Shown here piece after piece: positions 44,628-53,669 of a stretch of 64,000 bases of DNA (its first letter is position 1; every line of letters begins with the position of its first letter). Under the pieces are notes generated by a model that ran no database searches, had not been told where the DNA came from, and saw nothing but the letters and a program-made list of their open reading frames with translations. The position numbers were made by a program, and so were the translations under genes. Origin of the DNA: Cognataquiflexum nitidum. Lineage in GTDB: Bacteria > Bacteroidota > Bacteroidia > Cytophagales > Cyclobacteriaceae. Where the stretch lies: assembly GCF_022538055.1 (NCBI RefSeq), contig NZ_JAKZAM010000003.1, positions 124,001-188,000 on the forward strand. The letters are read 5' to 3'.

Positions 44628-46664
44628 TTAGACACCTCTTTTCAAATCTTCCAGTCTATTTTTCATACCCTGCCATTCATCTCTCAGTCGGGCAGCTTCC
44701 ATAAAGTTGAGTTCTTTGGCGGCTTTTTCCATTTGCTTCTGCGTTTGGCTGATAAGTTTTTCAAGTTTGTCCTTACTGAGATATTGGACTAGCGGATCGG
44801 CTGCGACCAATGAAGGAGAATCGATGGATTCTTCGTATAGTTTGGCGTTTCTCTTGTTGTCCGCAACCGTGGTTTGCCCCATGATTTTTTCCTTGGACTT
44901 CTTAATGGTCTTTGGTACAATCCCGTGTTCAAGGTTATAAGCAATCTGAAGACTTCTTCTCCTTTTGGTCTCATCGATGGCAAGCTGCATGGAGGCGGTC
45001 ACCTTGTCCGCGTACATGATCACTTTCCCGTTTTCATTCCTTGCCGCCCTTCCGATAGTCTGTACCAAACTCCTTTCATTCCTTAGAAATCCCTCTTTGT
45101 CCGCGTCCAAAATCGCCACCAAAGAAACCTCAGGCAAATCCAACCCTTCTCTGAGGAGGTTCACTCCTACCAACACATCAAAAACACCAAGCCTGAGTTC
45201 CCTCAATATTTCCACCCGGTCCAATGGTTTGACTTCGGAGTGGATATAGCGGCTGTTTACTCCTGCCCTTTCGAGAAACTTCTGCAGTTCTTCGGCCATT
45301 CTTTTAGTCAAAGTAGTCACCAAAACCCGGTCGCCGGCTTTGATCCGTTCATCTATTTCTTCCAACAAATCATCGATCTGATTGGCACTTGGCTTCACTT
45401 CAATGATCGGATCCAACAAACCTGTGGGACGGATGATCTGCTCGACCACGATTCCTTCTGTTTTGTTCAACTCATAATCCGCCGGCGTGGCACTGACATA
45501 TATAGCTTGGTTGATGAGGCTTTCAAATTCATCAAAATTCAAAGGCCTGTTGTCTAATGCTGATGGTAACCTGAATCCATACTCCACGAGGTTGACTTTC
45601 CTGGAGCGGTCTCCTCCCCACATTCCCCTGACCTGGGGCAAAGTGACGTGGCTTTCGTCCACTACCAACATGTAATCATCAGGGAAATAATCAAGGAGAC
45701 AGAAGGGTCTTGTCCCAGGTTTTCTTCGGTCAAAGTATCTGGAGTAGTTTTCCACTCCCGAGCAATAACCCAGTTCACGGATCATCTCCAGGTCAAATTC
45801 CGTCCTTTCTTTGAGTCTCTTGGCTTCAATCAGCTTCATATCACGCTCAAAAAAAGCCACTTGGGCCATCATGTCATCCTGGATCTCGTGGATGGCAGTA
45901 TCAATCACATCCCTTCCTGTGACAAAAAGATTGGCCGGAAATATGGAAATGATCTTTTCATCTGAAAGCTTCTTTCCTGTCGCCGGATCAATTCTTTGGA
46001 TGGCTTCAATCTCGTCTCCCCAAAAGAAAATCCTGTAAGCAAAATCCGCATAAGCAACAAAAATATCCACAGTGTCACCTTTTACCCTGAAGTTACCGTG
46101 GCTGAGGTCTTGATTGACGCGGCTGTAAAGTATGTCCACCAATTTGAAGAGCAACTGATTCCTCGGAATCCGGTCGCCTTCCTGCAGTCGGATGACGTTT
46201 TTCCCAAATTCTTCCGGGTTTCCGATACCATATATGCAAGAAACCGAGGCCACTACGATGACATCCCTTCTTCCCGACAACAAGGCCGATGTAGCACTCA
46301 ATCTTAATTTTTCTATCTCTTCATTGATCGAAAGGTCCTTTTCGATATAAGTTCCACTGGTAGGGATAAATGCCTCAGGCTGGTAGTAATCATAGTAGGA
46401 AATGAAGTATTCCACTGCATTCTCAGGAAAAAACTGCTTGAATTCCCCATACAGCTGTGCGGCCAAAGTCTTATTATGACTCAGCACCAAGGTTGGTTTC
46501 TGCACCTGTTGGATAACATTGGCTACAGTAAAAGTCTTCCCTGAACCTGTCACACCGAGCAAAACCTGCGATTGTTCACCGGCATTGACACCCTCGGTCA
46601 ACAATTTGATCGCCTGGGGTTGGTCGCCGGTTGGTTTGTATTCCGAAACTAATTTGAATTCCAT
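44628..46664 (-). CDS. uvrB: Excinuclease ABC subunit B
   Basis: 678 residues, full length. Walker A is LLGVTGSGKTFTVANVI (near residue 40), and the beta-hairpin region carries FISYYDYYQPEAFIPTSGTYIEKD. Helicase motifs include VVDESHVTLPQ, GVNLLREGLDLPEVSLVAILDADKEGFLR (split) and QTIGRAARN. The C-terminal UVR domain is LISQTQKQMEKAAKELNFMEAARLRDEW, which binds UvrC. It loads damaged DNA from UvrA and prepares incision in nucleotide excision repair. It is a single-gene unit. Confidence 0.98.
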   Translation of the reverse strand: MEFKLVSEYKPTGDQPQAIKLLTEGVNAGEQSQVLLGVTGSGKTFTVANVIQQVQKPTLVLSHNKTLAAQLYGEFKQFFPENAVEYFISYYDYYQPEAFIPTSGTYIEKDLSINEEIEKLRLSATSALLSGRRDVIVVASVSCIYGIGNPEEFGKNVIRLQEGDRIPRNQLLFKLVDILYSRVNQDLSHGNFRVKGDTVDIFVAYADFAYRIFFWGDEIEAIQRIDPATGKKLSDEKIISIFPANLFVTGRDVIDTAIHEIQDDMMAQVAFFERDMKLIEAKRLKERTEFDLEMIRELGYCSGVENYSRYFDRRKPGTRPFCLLDYFPDDYMLVVDESHVTLPQVRGMWGGDRSRKVNLVEYGFRLPSALDNRPLNFDEFESLINQAIYVSATPADYELNKTEGIVVEQIIRPTGLLDPIIEVKPSANQIDDLLEEIDERIKAGDRVLVTTLTKRMAEELQKFLERAGVNSRYIHSEVKPLDRVEILRELRLGVFDVLVGVNLLREGLDLPEVSLVAILDADKEGFLRNERSLVQTIGRAARNENGKVIMYADKVTASMQLAIDETKRRRSLQIAYNLEHGIVPKTIKKSKEKIMGQTTVADNKRNAKLYEESIDSPSLVAADPLVQYLSKDKLEKLISQTQKQMEKAAKELNFMEAARLRDEWQGMKNRLEDLKRGV

Positions 46665-46726
46665 TTGATCTCAATTGAAGGATGGTAACAAGTTTCAGGT
46701 GGTAAATAGTTTTGATTTCTGAAATT

Positions 46727-47932
46727 TTATCCTTTCAGAATCGGTTTAAATTTGTCCAAGTTATAATACAGGAAATTGGTTCGGAGAATCAGGACCAACA
46801 GCAAAGGCACAAGGCTCGGATGAAAAGACTGCCAGCCGAAGATCCAAAACACCAAACCAACATTTGCCGAAATCAGGGCAAAAAGCAAGTATTTTTTCAC
46901 CCATGCAGGAATGGATTTTCTCAAAAGCATGATGGCCAAGATCAGGTGGCCTGGAAAAGCCCAAAGGATATTCCAGTTGTATTTGGTCTGGGAATGGAAA
47001 GTGAAAAACCAAAGCATGGTAATCAGCAATCCCAATAAGCCTAAAACAGTAAAGAAACCAACATCAAATCCGATGAAAAGTCGTTTTTTCTTAAAACCAA
47101 AATAAGTCAAGGCCATCACAAGTATGGCAAATACCCACCAAAGGATGTATGGGTTGAACAAGTCTATTTGGGATTCCTGTTCCGGAAACTCTAAGATTAC
47201 TTTGTTTTCTTTGACTAACGGCCGTGTAGGACCATCACCGACGATCAAGGCTTTGCCAAAAGCCGATTCCATATAATCCGGTAGGAACTGTTTTTCCCTT
47301 TCAGAGGCATTGACATCGATTACCGAACCTAGGGCAAGGTCTATTCCAAAATCCGCCCAAGGCAATGGATACACATATTCATCGATCAGATTTCTGAAGG
47401 TTTTGCGTTCTGGATTTTGCTCTTCATTCCAGTCAAGCTGTTTTCCCAAAACCCTGTCCATTACATCTCTGATCCTCGTTGCGCAATTGTCATAGAAAAA
47501 ATCGTAGCGGTAAAACCTGTTTTGTGGCTGATAATTGACCTGGAGAAATTGGACGAGTCTTTCAATCTGTTCGGGACTGAGATCCAAAACCTGCTCCCTG
47601 ACATCCCTTTGGTAGTAATTATATTCTGTAATAAACCGCTCATATGTCGATACGCTCAGCATATAATCCAAAGTCCTTTGGGTGAATTTGACATAAAAAT
47701 AAGGTGTATTGAAGTCGAAAGTCCCATAGTTGAATACCAGGTCCTGACCGGTTTGTCTCTCCAAAACCCGGATCGCACTGTGCCCAAAAGCAGAGTAGAG
47801 CTGGTCCCCCGGATCACAAGTCAAAAGACTTATTTGGTAATCCTGTGCGGACGCAAAAAAAATAGTCGAATAAATAAACGAATAAGTGAGTAAGAACTTT
47901 TTCAAATGAACAAGCATAAAACTAAATTTCAT
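46727..47932 (-). CDS. DUF4105 integral membrane protein (possible lipoprotein acyltransferase)
   Basis: 401 residues; an alternative start is five codons in. A signal-type helix ends FFASAQ near residue 30. The N-terminal domain carries SAFGHSAIRV (His51) and FYDNCATRIRDVM (Cys150), a His/Cys pair as in circularly permuted NlpC/P60-like thiol enzymes. The C-terminal third has about five membrane helices (from about residue 265). This is DUF4105. I recall that the Bacteroides lipoprotein N-acyltransferase Lnb was assigned to a protein of this general kind, but I cannot verify it here. The gene is divergent from the T9SS protein with 24 bases between starts. Confidence 0.8.
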   Translation of the reverse strand: MKFSFMLVHLKKFLLTYSFIYSTIFFASAQDYQISLLTCDPGDQLYSAFGHSAIRVLERQTGQDLVFNYGTFDFNTPYFYVKFTQRTLDYMLSVSTYERFITEYNYYQRDVREQVLDLSPEQIERLVQFLQVNYQPQNRFYRYDFFYDNCATRIRDVMDRVLGKQLDWNEEQNPERKTFRNLIDEYVYPLPWADFGIDLALGSVIDVNASEREKQFLPDYMESAFGKALIVGDGPTRPLVKENKVILEFPEQESQIDLFNPYILWWVFAILVMALTYFGFKKKRLFIGFDVGFFTVLGLLGLLITMLWFFTFHSQTKYNWNILWAFPGHLILAIMLLRKSIPAWVKKYLLFALISANVGLVFWIFGWQSFHPSLVPLLLVLILRTNFLYYNLDKFKPILKG

Positions 47933-47956
47933 GGATAGGTCAAAACTTTTTCAAAT

Positions 47957-50284
47957 ATGGCTTTTTACAAACGTTATTCCGTCCTTGCCTTTTTAAATTC
48001 AATACGAATTTATAGGAATAATCTTGTAATCTGTTTTTTCACATTTGTAAATCCTTTCATCGCCCAGGGACAAATCGTCCTCGAACTCAATGATTACAAA
48101 AGTATTGCTTCCGGAGATTACAACAATCCCGCGGTTTGGGAGATTTGGGATGGGGGAACATGGATTGCTGCATCTTCAAAACCCAATCTCAACAACAATA
48201 TTTTCATTGAGCAGGGACATGAAATCAGGCTGACAGGCAATGAAGAAGCAAAAAATGTTTATTTATTCAGTGCAGCTTTACCCGGTCGGAAACTGAATCT
48301 TCAGACTTTTGAATTGCAGGTGTATGGCGCATTGAGGGCGATGGAAAAATCCGGGTCCGATTTTATATTGAATAATGGGTCAAGTTTATTGACTGATTGG
48401 ATATATCCGGAAACAGGTAAAATTGTGTTTAAAGGAACCTCACGAACAGTTGTCGATCGGGCTTCTTGGAGCGCCCAAAATTCAAACAGCAGGTATGTGG
48501 TGGTTTTCAATCCCAATCCCGGAGAAACATTGACTGTGAATTCCGCTTTTAAAGCCAATGCATTTATAGTCCTAAGCGGGACTCTTGTCCAGACAGTCAA
48601 TACCATGGGGATTCCTGCCTGTTCTACTTTCTCGTTTAATAACCAAATAGCATTCAATGGAACGGGGCCTTATGGTGACTTTATAATAGAACCCGGTGCA
48701 ACCTTCATTTCCAACTGCTCTGCTCCATTGGATCAAATTATCAGAAGATCTGCATCCATCACTGCGGGCTTATTCCAGGTAAAACCCGGAGCAAACTTGG
48801 TACTTTTTGGAAACGATCCTACCATGGATGCGGCAGAATTAAGGTTTGAAGGAAATGTGTATTACCGCTCCAATTCCGGAAACCAACGTTTGGTAAGGAC
48901 TACTTTTGCAACTTCAGGAAATCCCAAAACCTACAATAACATCCTTTTTGAAAATACCTCCAACAAGCTATTGACCGATTCTCTGTTTTTGAATGGTGAC
49001 TTTGCAAGGCTTACAGGCGGAAATATAGTAGAAGCACCCACTTTCCTGAGATTTCAAGGAACCGGAATTCAACAAGTCATCGGTTTTGATATCGATGTAC
49101 AGCAATTGGAAGTCAATAAACCGACGGGAAGTTTGATTTTCTATTCAGATGTGAGGACCAAGGCCAACTTCATCATGAAAAACGGGCAAGTGGATTTCAC
49201 GGGATTTGACCTTTATGTGAATACAGGGGGAGGCGGAGCTTTGACTTATGAAGGAGGAAAATGGCTCAATTTGAATCAGTTATACTATAACCAAATCCCT
49301 GCAACATTGACTTCCGACAATGCTACATTCCCATTTGAAGACTTGTACCAAGGTGGAATTAGAAAAGTGCAGCTTTTGGGCAATTCTCCGGGTGGAAATA
49401 TTTCCGTCCGTTTCATAGAAATTCCCGGGAGCAATGATGACCCGATGTACGATGATTTGGATGGAACCCCGATTCTCTATCAACTGAACAGCTATTTTGA
49501 GTTTTCGGGAATGAGTCCAAGCACAAACCCCATTGAAATGAGAATATCGGCTGAAAATCTCGTGGTGGACGATGTGGACGACCTGAGAATCACCGGAAAT
49601 GGAAACGCATCCAGTGGTAATCATTTGCCGGGATTGGACCCGACCTTGCTTTGGGCTAGAAGGGAATTAGAATATGGTCAGATCAACGGAAATCCATTTA
49701 CTGTCGGTAGTTTTCGGATACTATCAGTTTTGCCTGTGACCTGGCTTGAGGTATCAGCAAAATGGAACAAACAAAACATTGATGTTTATTGGACTACCGC
49801 CAAGGAGTCAAATAACGAACGGTTTATCGTCCATCGCTCGATGGATGGCATTGGAAATTTTGAAATCATAGGAGAAGTTGACTCCAAAGGAGATAGTGAT
49901 CAAATCCAGGAATACCGGTTTTCGTATTTCGAAAAAATGCGCGATGCCCAAACTTACTTTCAAATCGAACAGAGGGATTTCGATGGAAAAAGCTCTTTCA
50001 GCAAAGTATTTAGAACTGAAGGAAATCCAGAGAATAATACCCAAAAGGTAAATGTCTGGCCTAATCCTTATGAAAATGGCCAAATCCATTTCGTATTTCC
50101 GAAAGGGACCAACCAAGACAAAGTGCAAATTAGAATCTCGGATTTGAAAGGGCAACCACTCTATTTTGGCAATTTTTCCCAAGGCATGATGGAAGAATTG
50201 CTTGAAAAACTCAGTTCCGGAATGTACCTCATGGAGCTGATAACAAACGATAAGAAATATGTATTGAAGCTACTGAAGAAATAA
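47957..50284 (+). CDS. Type IX secretion cargo protein with C-terminal sorting domain
   Basis: 775 residues. A long N-terminal signal region ends near FVNPFIAQGQ (about residue 39). The body is beta-strand rich (repeated short strands, NIFIEQGHEIRLTGN, ILSGTLVQTVN-like parts) and resembles parallel beta-helix surface proteins. A module with LPVTWLEVSAKWNKQNIDVYW precedes the C-terminal domain. The ending, VNVWPNPYENGQIHFVF ... ISDLKGQPLYFGNFSQG ... GMYLMELITNDKKYVLKLLKK, is a T9SS type A sorting signal, so the protein is secreted or anchored at the cell surface. No catalytic domain is recognised. Confidence 0.88.
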   Translation: MAFYKRYSVLAFLNSIRIYRNNLVICFFTFVNPFIAQGQIVLELNDYKSIASGDYNNPAVWEIWDGGTWIAASSKPNLNNNIFIEQGHEIRLTGNEEAKNVYLFSAALPGRKLNLQTFELQVYGALRAMEKSGSDFILNNGSSLLTDWIYPETGKIVFKGTSRTVVDRASWSAQNSNSRYVVVFNPNPGETLTVNSAFKANAFIVLSGTLVQTVNTMGIPACSTFSFNNQIAFNGTGPYGDFIIEPGATFISNCSAPLDQIIRRSASITAGLFQVKPGANLVLFGNDPTMDAAELRFEGNVYYRSNSGNQRLVRTTFATSGNPKTYNNILFENTSNKLLTDSLFLNGDFARLTGGNIVEAPTFLRFQGTGIQQVIGFDIDVQQLEVNKPTGSLIFYSDVRTKANFIMKNGQVDFTGFDLYVNTGGGGALTYEGGKWLNLNQLYYNQIPATLTSDNATFPFEDLYQGGIRKVQLLGNSPGGNISVRFIEIPGSNDDPMYDDLDGTPILYQLNSYFEFSGMSPSTNPIEMRISAENLVVDDVDDLRITGNGNASSGNHLPGLDPTLLWARRELEYGQINGNPFTVGSFRILSVLPVTWLEVSAKWNKQNIDVYWTTAKESNNERFIVHRSMDGIGNFEIIGEVDSKGDSDQIQEYRFSYFEKMRDAQTYFQIEQRDFDGKSSFSKVFRTEGNPENNTQKVNVWPNPYENGQIHFVFPKGTNQDKVQIRISDLKGQPLYFGNFSQGMMEELLEKLSSGMYLMELITNDKKYVLKLLKK

Positions 50285-50380
50285 ATCCTGAATATTTGCC
50301 TTCTGTAAAATTATGAAGTGCTTCAAAAGCGCCTATTTCGATTAATTTTTTAACTTGTTGGTCAAACCCAACCGCAACCT

Positions 50381-51694
50381 ATGACCATTTTATTTGTTTT
50401 CGTCAGCATCTTGGTTCTGATCTTATTTATCACTTGGCTGAAGCTTAATCCGTTTTTGGCTTTTTTGATTTCTTCTATTCTGGCAGGTTTCTTATTGGGA
50501 ATTCCCCCTGAACAAATCGCAGGTTCCATCCAAAAAGGAATCGGCGGATTGCTCGGAGACTTGGTCATCGTCATCGTGATGGGTGCCATGTTGGGCAAGC
50601 TGGTAGCAGAAAGCGGTGCAGCACAAAGAATCGCCGATACGCTGATGTCCATCTTTGGGGTAAAAAACGTGACTTGGGCCATGATGGTCACAGGCTTGGT
50701 TGTTGGAATTCCTCTGTTTTACAATGTCGGCTTTGTATTGCTCGTTCCTTTGGTTTTTTCAGTTTCCTACAGGTACAAACTTCCCGCGGTCTATGTTGGC
50801 ATTCCGATGCTGGCAGCACTTTCAGTTACCCACGGATTTTTACCACCTCATCCATCGCCTGCAGCATTGGTTGCTCAGTTTGGGGCCAATATGGGACTCA
50901 CCTTGGCTTATGGATTGATCGTGGTTATTCCAACGATTATCATCGCCGGCCCACTCTTCGCTAAGTTTTTGAAGGGAATTGATTCAAAACCTTTACAAAC
51001 CTTTCAGGCCAAACAAAGAGAAGAAGCGGATTTGCCTGGCACCTTCAACAGTTTCTTTTCGGCCCTTTTTCCTGTTTTCCTATTGGTAGGCACTACGGTA
51101 GTCAGCCTACAGATGTCACCTGACCACGTCCTGTTTCCCTATTTCAAATTTGTGGGCGATCCGGGAATGGTGATGTTGCTCTCCTTGTTGATAGCAACTT
51201 TCACTTTGGGTGTCAAAATGAAGTTTAAAATCCCTCAATTAATGGATATCTATGTCGTGGCTGCCAAAGACGTCGCCATGATTTTGTTGATCATTGCAGG
51301 GGCAGGGGCATTGAAGCAGGTTTTGATGGACTCAGGGGTCAGTCAGACTATCGCAGATTCACTTCAGGGATGGGATGTCCATCCGTTGATTTTGGCTTGG
51401 TCGATCACTGCCATCATCCGGGTATGCGTGGGTTCGGCGACTGTCGCAGGACTGACGACCGCAGGCATCATAGCACCCATGGTCAGTGGCGGAAATGTTG
51501 ACCCAAATTTATTGGTATTGGCGATCGGCGCAGGGAGCTTGATGTTTTCCCATTTTAATGATGCAGGATTTTGGCTTTACAAAGAATACTTCAATGTCAG
51601 CGTCAAAGACACCATCAAATCCTGGTCTGTGATGGAAACAATCGTGGCGGTAGTTGGATTGGGAGGGGTTTTGATTTTGGATGTTTTTATTTGA
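50381..51694 (+). CDS. GntP-family permease
   Basis: 437 residues, nearly all hydrophobic, with about 12-14 membrane helices. Family marks include PFLAFLISSILAGFLLGIP near the start, MLGKLVAESGAAQRIADTL, GIPLFYNVGFVLLVPLVFS, LPPHPSPAALVAQFGANMG and, near the end, SLMFSHFNDAGFWLYKEYF. GntP members import gluconate, other sugar acids or D-serine with protons. The downstream ridA and M19 dipeptidase genes favour an amino-acid-derived substrate, but this is inference. The GATAT array starts three bases after its stop. Confidence 0.92.
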   Translation: MTILFVFVSILVLILFITWLKLNPFLAFLISSILAGFLLGIPPEQIAGSIQKGIGGLLGDLVIVIVMGAMLGKLVAESGAAQRIADTLMSIFGVKNVTWAMMVTGLVVGIPLFYNVGFVLLVPLVFSVSYRYKLPAVYVGIPMLAALSVTHGFLPPHPSPAALVAQFGANMGLTLAYGLIVVIPTIIIAGPLFAKFLKGIDSKPLQTFQAKQREEADLPGTFNSFFSALFPVFLLVGTTVVSLQMSPDHVLFPYFKFVGDPGMVMLLSLLIATFTLGVKMKFKIPQLMDIYVVAAKDVAMILLIIAGAGALKQVLMDSGVSQTIADSLQGWDVHPLILAWSITAIIRVCVGSATVAGLTTAGIIAPMVSGGNVDPNLLVLAIGAGSLMFSHFNDAGFWLYKEYFNVSVKDTIKSWSVMETIVAVVGLGGVLILDVFI

Positions 51695-51697
51695 AAT

Positions 51698-52647
51698 GAT
51701 ATATGCTTCGCGATATTTAATTGATATATGCTTCGCGATATAAGATTGATATAAATGGATATAAAATTGATATATGGTGGATATTAGCTGCGCGATATTT
51801 AATTGATATTTGCTGCGCGATATTTAACTGACATAAAGTTGATATATGCTTCGCGATATAGGGTCTATATAAATGGATATATAATTGATATTGGTGGATA
51901 TTGGCTGCGCGATATTTAATTGATATATGCTTCGCGATATAGGGTCGATATAAATGGATATATAATTGATATTGGTGGATATTGGCTGCGCGATATTTAA
52001 CTGATATAAAGTTGATATATGCTTCGCGATATAGGGTCGATATAAATGGATATATAATTGATATTGGTGGATATTGGCTGCGCGATATTTAACTGATATA
52101 AAGTTGATATATGCTTCGCGATATAGGGTCGATATAAATGGATATATAATTGATATTGGTGGATATTGGCTGCGCGATATTTAAATGATATAAAGTTGAT
52201 ATATGCTGCACGATATAAATGGATATATAATTGATATTGGTGGATATTGGCTGCGCGATATTTAATTGATATATGCTGCGCGATATAGGGTCTATATAAA
52301 TGGATATATAATTGATATTGGTGGATATTGGCTGCGCGATATTTAACTGATATAAAGTTGATATATGCTGCGCGATATAAATGGATATATAATTGATATT
52401 GGTGGATATTGGCTGCGCGATATTTAATTGATTTAAAGTTGATATATGCTTCGCGATATAGGGTCGATATAAATGGATATATAATTGATATTGGTGGATA
52501 TTGGCTACGCGATATTTAAATGATATAAAGTTGATATATGCTTTGCGATATAAATGGATATATACTTCGTGAAATACGTTGATATAGGCTTCGCGATATT
52601 TAATTGATATATGCTGCGCGATATATGGTTGATATAAATGGATATAG
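51698..52647. repeat. GATAT word array (92/81-bp units)
   Basis: About 950 bases made of words beginning GATAT. A full unit reads GATATATGCTTCGC, GATATAGGGTC, GATATAAATG, GATATATAATT, GATATTGGTG, GATATTGGCTGCGC, GATATTTAACT, GATATAAAGTT: lengths 14, 11, 10, 11, 10, 14, 11, 11, total 92. The marker TTGGCTGCGC recurs at 51901, 51982, 52074, 52166, 52247, 52328 and 52409, with a TTGGCTACGC variant at 52501. The intervals are 81, 92, 92, 81, 81, 81 and 92. The 81-bp units lack exactly one 11-bp word. No frame stays open across it. The remaining bases to 52866 hold the direct repeat and a TATTTCTAC/CTCAAAT word tract. Confidence 0.9.
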
Positions 52648-52770
52648 GTCCTGAATCAAACGCTATTCGAGGTTTCGACATATTAAAATTTCATCAATAT
52701 CCTATTGATTCAAAAAATGGTTGATCGTAATCAAACCTCAAGACCCAATCCTATTTCAATTTATTTCTAC
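52533..52770. repeat. 238-bp direct repeat, copy 1
   Basis: Read by eye, this is identical to 53375-53612, 842 bases further on. It covers the last part of the GATAT array plus about 123 bases of non-array sequence (GGTCCTGAATCAAACGCTAT onward) up to the first TATTTCTAC words. It precedes ridA. Confidence 0.9.
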
Positions 52771-52866
52771 TTTATTTCTACTTTATTTCTACAGTATTTC
52801 CACCTTATTTCTATCATACTTCAACCGAATCTCAAATCTCCTGTCTCAAATCTCAAATCTAATTTC

Positions 52867-53331
52867 ATGAAAACTGCTGAAGAAAACTTTGCCTCACTTG
52901 GACTAACTTTACCTCCACCACCAAAACCTCTTGGTGTTTATAAACCCTGCTTGGTTGATGGAAAATACCTCTACCTCTCCGGACACGGAACAGTCCAAGA
53001 AGACGGAACCCTTATCATCGGCCGTGTAGGCAAAGACATGGACATGGATGCGGGGAAATTGGCTGCAAGACAAGTCGGGCTCGCCATGTTGGCCACCATC
53101 AAAGCCAATATCGGTTCACTCAATAAAGTCAAACGTGTCATCAAAGTATTGGGAATGGTCAACTGTACACCGGAATTTGAAAGACATCCTTATGTCATCA
53201 ATGGCTGCAGCGAATTGTTTGCGTCGGTATGGGGAACTGAGAATGGCATCGGCGTAAGAAGTGCAGTAGGATTTGGTTCTTTGCCTGATAATATTCCTGT
53301 GGAGATTGAGGCACTTTTTGAGTTGGAGTAA
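52867..53331 (+). CDS. RidA/YjgF-family protein
   Basis: 154 residues from the ATG at 52867 (MKTAEENFASLGLTLPPP). The frame is open back to 52705 but only through repeat DNA, so I reject that longer start. The core YLYLSGHGTVQEDG, IIGRVGKDMDMDAGKLAARQVGLAMLATIKANIGSL, KRVIKVLGMVNCTPEFERHPYVINGCSELFASVWG and VRSAVGFGSLPDNIPVEIEALFEL (shown in parts) fits the longer RidA subfamily. Relatives hydrolyse reactive enamine/imine intermediates made by PLP enzymes. It lies between a GntP permease and a dipeptidase, separated from each by array DNA. Confidence 0.9.
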   Translation: MKTAEENFASLGLTLPPPPKPLGVYKPCLVDGKYLYLSGHGTVQEDGTLIIGRVGKDMDMDAGKLAARQVGLAMLATIKANIGSLNKVKRVIKVLGMVNCTPEFERHPYVINGCSELFASVWGTENGIGVRSAVGFGSLPDNIPVEIEALFELE

Positions 53332-53338
53332 TTTTAAG

Positions 53339-53489
53339 GATATATACTTCGCGATATTTAATTGATATAAAGTGGATATATGCTTTGCGATATAAATGGA
53401 TATATACTTCGTGAAATACGTTGATATAGGCTTCGCGATATTTAATTGATATATGCTGCGCGATATATGGTTGATATAAATGGATATAG
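53339..53489. repeat. Second, short GATAT array
   Basis: About 150 bases of GATAT words (including GATATATGCTTTGC and GATATATGCTGCGC) begin eight bases after the ridA stop. Most of it belongs to copy 2 of the direct repeat; only the first about 35 bases are outside it. Confidence 0.85.
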
Positions 53490-53612
53490 GTCCTGAATCA
53501 AACGCTATTCGAGGTTTCGACATATTAAAATTTCATCAATATCCTATTGATTCAAAAAATGGTTGATCGTAATCAAACCTCAAGACCCAATCCTATTTCA
53601 ATTTATTTCTAC
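53375..53612. repeat. 238-bp direct repeat, copy 2
   Basis: This is the second exact copy of 52533-52770. It is followed by TATTTCTAC words again and then by the dipeptidase start, so ridA and the dipeptidase gene share the same upstream DNA. Confidence 0.9.
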
Positions 53613-53669
53613 CATATTTCTACTGTATTTCAATAATATTTCTACCTTATTTCAATTTAAATTAAAAAA

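Noticed and set aside
51698-52647. GATAT array as a CRISPR array
   Set aside because: There are no unique spacers of constant length between identical repeats, no cas genes, and the units are built from graded words.
52705-52866. Longer N-terminus for RidA starting at 52705
   Set aside because: The added 54 residues are coded by the direct repeat and a TATTTCTAC word tract; the family begins at the ATG at 52867.
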